Source: Thalassotalea_E sp964620605
Lineage (GTDB): Bacteria; Pseudomonadota; Gammaproteobacteria; Enterobacterales; Alteromonadaceae
Assembly: GCA_964620605.1 (NCBI GenBank)
Contig: CAZUHQ010000047.1
Span: forward strand, 1 to 25,935
Reading direction: 5' to 3'
DNA: 25,935 bases
Below the pieces are notes generated by a model, which was given only the letters and a program-made list of their open reading frames with translations, did not search any database and was not told the DNA's origin. Positions within the stretch are counted from its first letter, which is position 1, and each line of letters opens with the position of its first letter. Position numbers and translations under genes: made by a program. This document shows positions 23,511 to 25,935 of this stretch, piece by piece.

Positions 23511-25935
23511 ATGAAAAATTCTCATACTCGTTATTTGAAAGTTTTCAAACGCTCATTAACCGCAGCAGCAATTTCAACGGTTATTGGCATGTCTACCGCT
23601 TCTGCGGAAGATATTAAAGGTAATGTTGTCGTAACTGACGGCACTATCACAGGCGTAACAGTAAAAGCTGTTAACAAAGCAACAAACACTACTCGTACTG
23701 TAGACGTTAATGCCGATGGTTCTTACCGTTTTGCTAAACTGCCTACCGGTTCATATGAAGTAACCGTTTCTAAAGGTAATACGGTATTAGCTAAAGAAAC
23801 TATCCGTGTTTCATTAGGTAATAACACAAACGCTGACTTTAGCGTTGAGTCTTCAGTAGAAGTTATCAGCGTGACTGGTTCACGTGTTTCTATGGTTGAC
23901 GTGTCTTCTATGGACTCAGGGTTAACTATCGGTGAAGGTGATATCGATAGAATGCCAGTTGCCCGTAACTTAACCTCAGTTGCCTTATTAGCACCAGGTG
24001 TTGTGTTAGGTGACAACAAATTCGCAGGTGCCGGTGTTGGTTTTGCCTCATTCGGTGGTTCATCTGTATCAGAAAACTCTTGTTACATTAACGGTTTAGA
24101 AGTTACTAACACTCGTCAAGGTTTAGGTTGTGGTTCTGTACCGTTTGAATTTTATAACGAATTCCAAGTTAAAACGGGTGGTTATTCTGCTAAGTTTGGT
24201 CGTGCAACGGGTGGTGTTATCAACTCAAACACTAAAAGTGGTACTAACGATTGGGAATTTGCAGCAACTGCGACATTCCAACCTGATAGCTTAAGAGACG
24301 AAGGTTCTGTATCTCGTGCTAACGGTGGTACCGGTCGTATTTTCCGTGATACACGTTCAGACGTAAATGGTTCAACAGAGTTCACACTTTCAGCAGCCGG
24401 TCCTATCATCGAAGATACTTTATTTATCTATGCGTTAGTTAACCCAAGAGATACCGAAAGAAGCTATACAGATTTTACAGGTCGTGATCAAATCAGTGGT
24501 GTCACTGAGTTCCGTGAACGTGACTCTTCTGGCTCTGATAACTTATTCTGGGGCGGCAAAATCGACTGGGATATCAACGAAGATCATCGTTTAAGCTACT
24601 TTGCTTACTCAAATGAAAATACCGCGGAAGAAAAAATCTACCGATTTGATGCCCAAACTGGTAAAGCAGGTAAAGATCTTATCGATACTGAATTACGTGA
24701 TCGTGGCGGTAAAGCGTGGAGCATCAGCTACACTGGCTATATCACAGATGATCTCAACATTTCTGCGATGACCGGCGGTATTCGCACAGAATATACCACA
24801 AATATTGCCAACCAGGATTGTCCATCTGTAACAGACACTCGTAACACATCTAACCCAGCACAAGGTTGTGGTTCAGGTGGTCGTATCGGTCAAAACTTTG
24901 ATGATAATACTCAAACACGTTTTGATATCGAATATCAATTAGGCGATCATACAATTTCTGCCGGTTACGATTATCAAAAGCGTAAATCAACTAATAAAAT
25001 CGATAGAATGGCAGGTGATCATGCCTGGACTTATCGCACAATTGCGGCAAATGCAAATTTAACTGGCAGCGGTATCAACTACACCAATAACACAGGTACA
25101 GCACATGACTATGTAACCGACCGTATCTTTATCGGTGGCGGTTCTTTCTACTCAGATTTGAAAGCGTATTACATCGAAGATAATTGGCAAATTACTGATA
25201 ACTTATTGTTATCAATTGGTGGCCGTATCGATGAATTTGACAGTTACGCTGTTGGCGGTAACTTATTAACGTCATTCAAAACCGATCTTGCACCTCGTTT
25301 AGGTTTTAGCTGGGACGTCAACGGTGACGGTGAATCAAAACTTTACGGTACATTCGGTCACTACTACTTGCCTATGGCAAACAACACTATCTATCGTGTT
25401 GGTTCAGGTATTAGTGATACTACAGCTTACTATACGTTTGATAGCATAGATCCAGCAACAGGTAGCCCAGTTAATCCTACACCGATTACTGGCGATCTAG
25501 CGGGTTCTACATCCGTAGGTAGTATCTCAACAGCTCCACCGCAAAAAGCATTCCAGGCAAAAGAAGCGGATCCTTATTCTAAACAAGAGTTTATCTTAGG
25601 TTATGACCGTTCAGTCAACGACAATTTATCTGTGTCAATTCGTGGTACTTATCGTACTATCTTAACTGGCCTAGATGATTACTGTGGCAACTATTCAGCC
25701 CCTTATTGTGTCATGTTAAACCCAGGTAAGGCACAAAGTTGGTATAAAGATGGCGCTTATTGGAATGGTTCAGGCTGGGATGATGCTGGCGGTAATACAA
25801 CCGATGGTGTTGCAGACCCTGGCTCATTAACCAAACACACTAAAGAGCAAATCGGTTTACCAGAAGCGAAGAACGATTATCTGGCATGGCAATTAGGTGC
25901 TAAGTATAACCAAGACAACTTCCGTTTTGACTTCA
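23511..25935 (+). CDS. TonB-dependent receptor, Oar-like, partial at the right edge
   Basis: Only the first 808 residues are in the window; the gene runs past the edge. A signal peptide (about 1-32, ending MSTASA) is followed by a carboxypeptidase-regulatory-like beta-sandwich (about 34-105, with DGSYRFAKLPTGSYEVTV), a TonB-box-like EVISVTGSR, the plug (RMPVARNLTSVALLAPGV to ATGGVINSNTKSGTND) and barrel strands rich in aromatic residues. This layout is the Oar/SusC-like group of TonB-dependent transporters that import large nutrients, often glycans or peptides, across the outer membrane. An AGGGAG site lies 7 bases before the ATG. No partner lipoprotein or enzyme is visible, so the substrate is unknown. 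Confidence 0.9.
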   Translation, partial: MKNSHTRYLKVFKRSLTAAAISTVIGMSTASAEDIKGNVVVTDGTITGVTVKAVNKATNTTRTVDVNADGSYRFAKLPTGSYEVTVSKGNTVLAKETIRVSLGNNTNADFSVESSVEVISVTGSRVSMVDVSSMDSGLTIGEGDIDRMPVARNLTSVALLAPGVVLGDNKFAGAGVGFASFGGSSVSENSCYINGLEVTNTRQGLGCGSVPFEFYNEFQVKTGGYSAKFGRATGGVINSNTKSGTNDWEFAATATFQPDSLRDEGSVSRANGGTGRIFRDTRSDVNGSTEFTLSAAGPIIEDTLFIYALVNPRDTERSYTDFTGRDQISGVTEFRERDSSGSDNLFWGGKIDWDINEDHRLSYFAYSNENTAEEKIYRFDAQTGKAGKDLIDTELRDRGGKAWSISYTGYITDDLNISAMTGGIRTEYTTNIANQDCPSVTDTRNTSNPAQGCGSGGRIGQNFDDNTQTRFDIEYQLGDHTISAGYDYQKRKSTNKIDRMAGDHAWTYRTIAANANLTGSGINYTNNTGTAHDYVTDRIFIGGGSFYSDLKAYYIEDNWQITDNLLLSIGGRIDEFDSYAVGGNLLTSFKTDLAPRLGFSWDVNGDGESKLYGTFGHYYLPMANNTIYRVGSGISDTTAYYTFDSIDPATGSPVNPTPITGDLAGSTSVGSISTAPPQKAFQAKEADPYSKQEFILGYDRSVNDNLSVSIRGTYRTILTGLDDYCGNYSAPYCVMLNPGKAQSWYKDGAYWNGSGWDDAGGNTTDGVADPGSLTKHTKEQIGLPEAKNDYLAWQLGAKYNQDNFRFDF

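Noticed and set aside
23723..24409. Two minus-strand frames inside the TonB-receptor gene
   Set aside because: They are antisense shadows of the plug domain, whose plus frame stays open to the window edge and carries family motifs.
1..25935. CRISPR array, prophage, secretion or toxin-antitoxin locus
   Set aside because: No regularly spaced repeats, integrase, phage structural genes or toxin-antitoxin pairs were seen in any part of the window.

Overview
This window looks like a chromosomal segment of a marine gammaproteobacterium of the Alteromonadales, most likely Colwelliaceae (Colwellia or Thalassotalea type). That placement is inference. It rests on the moderate-to-low GC content with AT-rich intergenic DNA, on the mix of small families common in that group (DUF3010, DUF3019, DUF2897), on a PEP-CTERM protein, and on a large Oar-type TonB-dependent receptor. 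I see no tRNA, rRNA, CRISPR array, phage or transposase gene. The only mobile-like DNA is a pair of 132-bp structured intergenic repeats.

Left part (1-9880). A DUF3010 gene is followed by a three-gene minus-strand operon: BaeS-like sensor kinase, BaeR-like regulator and a small helical protein. A secreted di-haem cytochrome c peroxidase diverges from the kinase. Next come an SSAT-like GNAT acetyltransferase, an exported M20 metallopeptidase and a large beta-propeller lipoprotein. The two repeat copies (655-786 and 7622-7753) lie in this part.

Middle part (10045-18353). A tightly overlapped plus-strand operon encodes a MipA/OmpV outer-membrane barrel, a secreted DUF3019 protein, an RstA-like regulator and an RstB-like kinase. 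It looks like an envelope-sensing unit. Then comes a probable sugar or sugar-acid oxidation locus in two converging arms: SDR dehydrogenase, amidohydrolase-2 lactonase and Lrp/AsnC regulator on plus; an adducin-like class II aldolase homologue and an enolase-superfamily acid-sugar dehydratase on minus. A PEP-CTERM protein gene sits between the arms.

Right part (18471-25935). This holds a 58-residue membrane protein, a ThrE-type amino acid exporter with a TetR regulator directly behind it, a degenerate PilZ-like protein, a chemoreceptor without a periplasmic sensor domain, a DUF2897 microprotein, and a 607-bp AT-rich leader before a TonB-dependent receptor that runs off the right edge.

The points most worth a second look are the covarying double-hairpin repeat family, the MipA-DUF3019-RstAB-like operon, the adducin-like protein without the aldolase catalytic Glu paired with a dehydratase, and the structured leader of the receptor gene.
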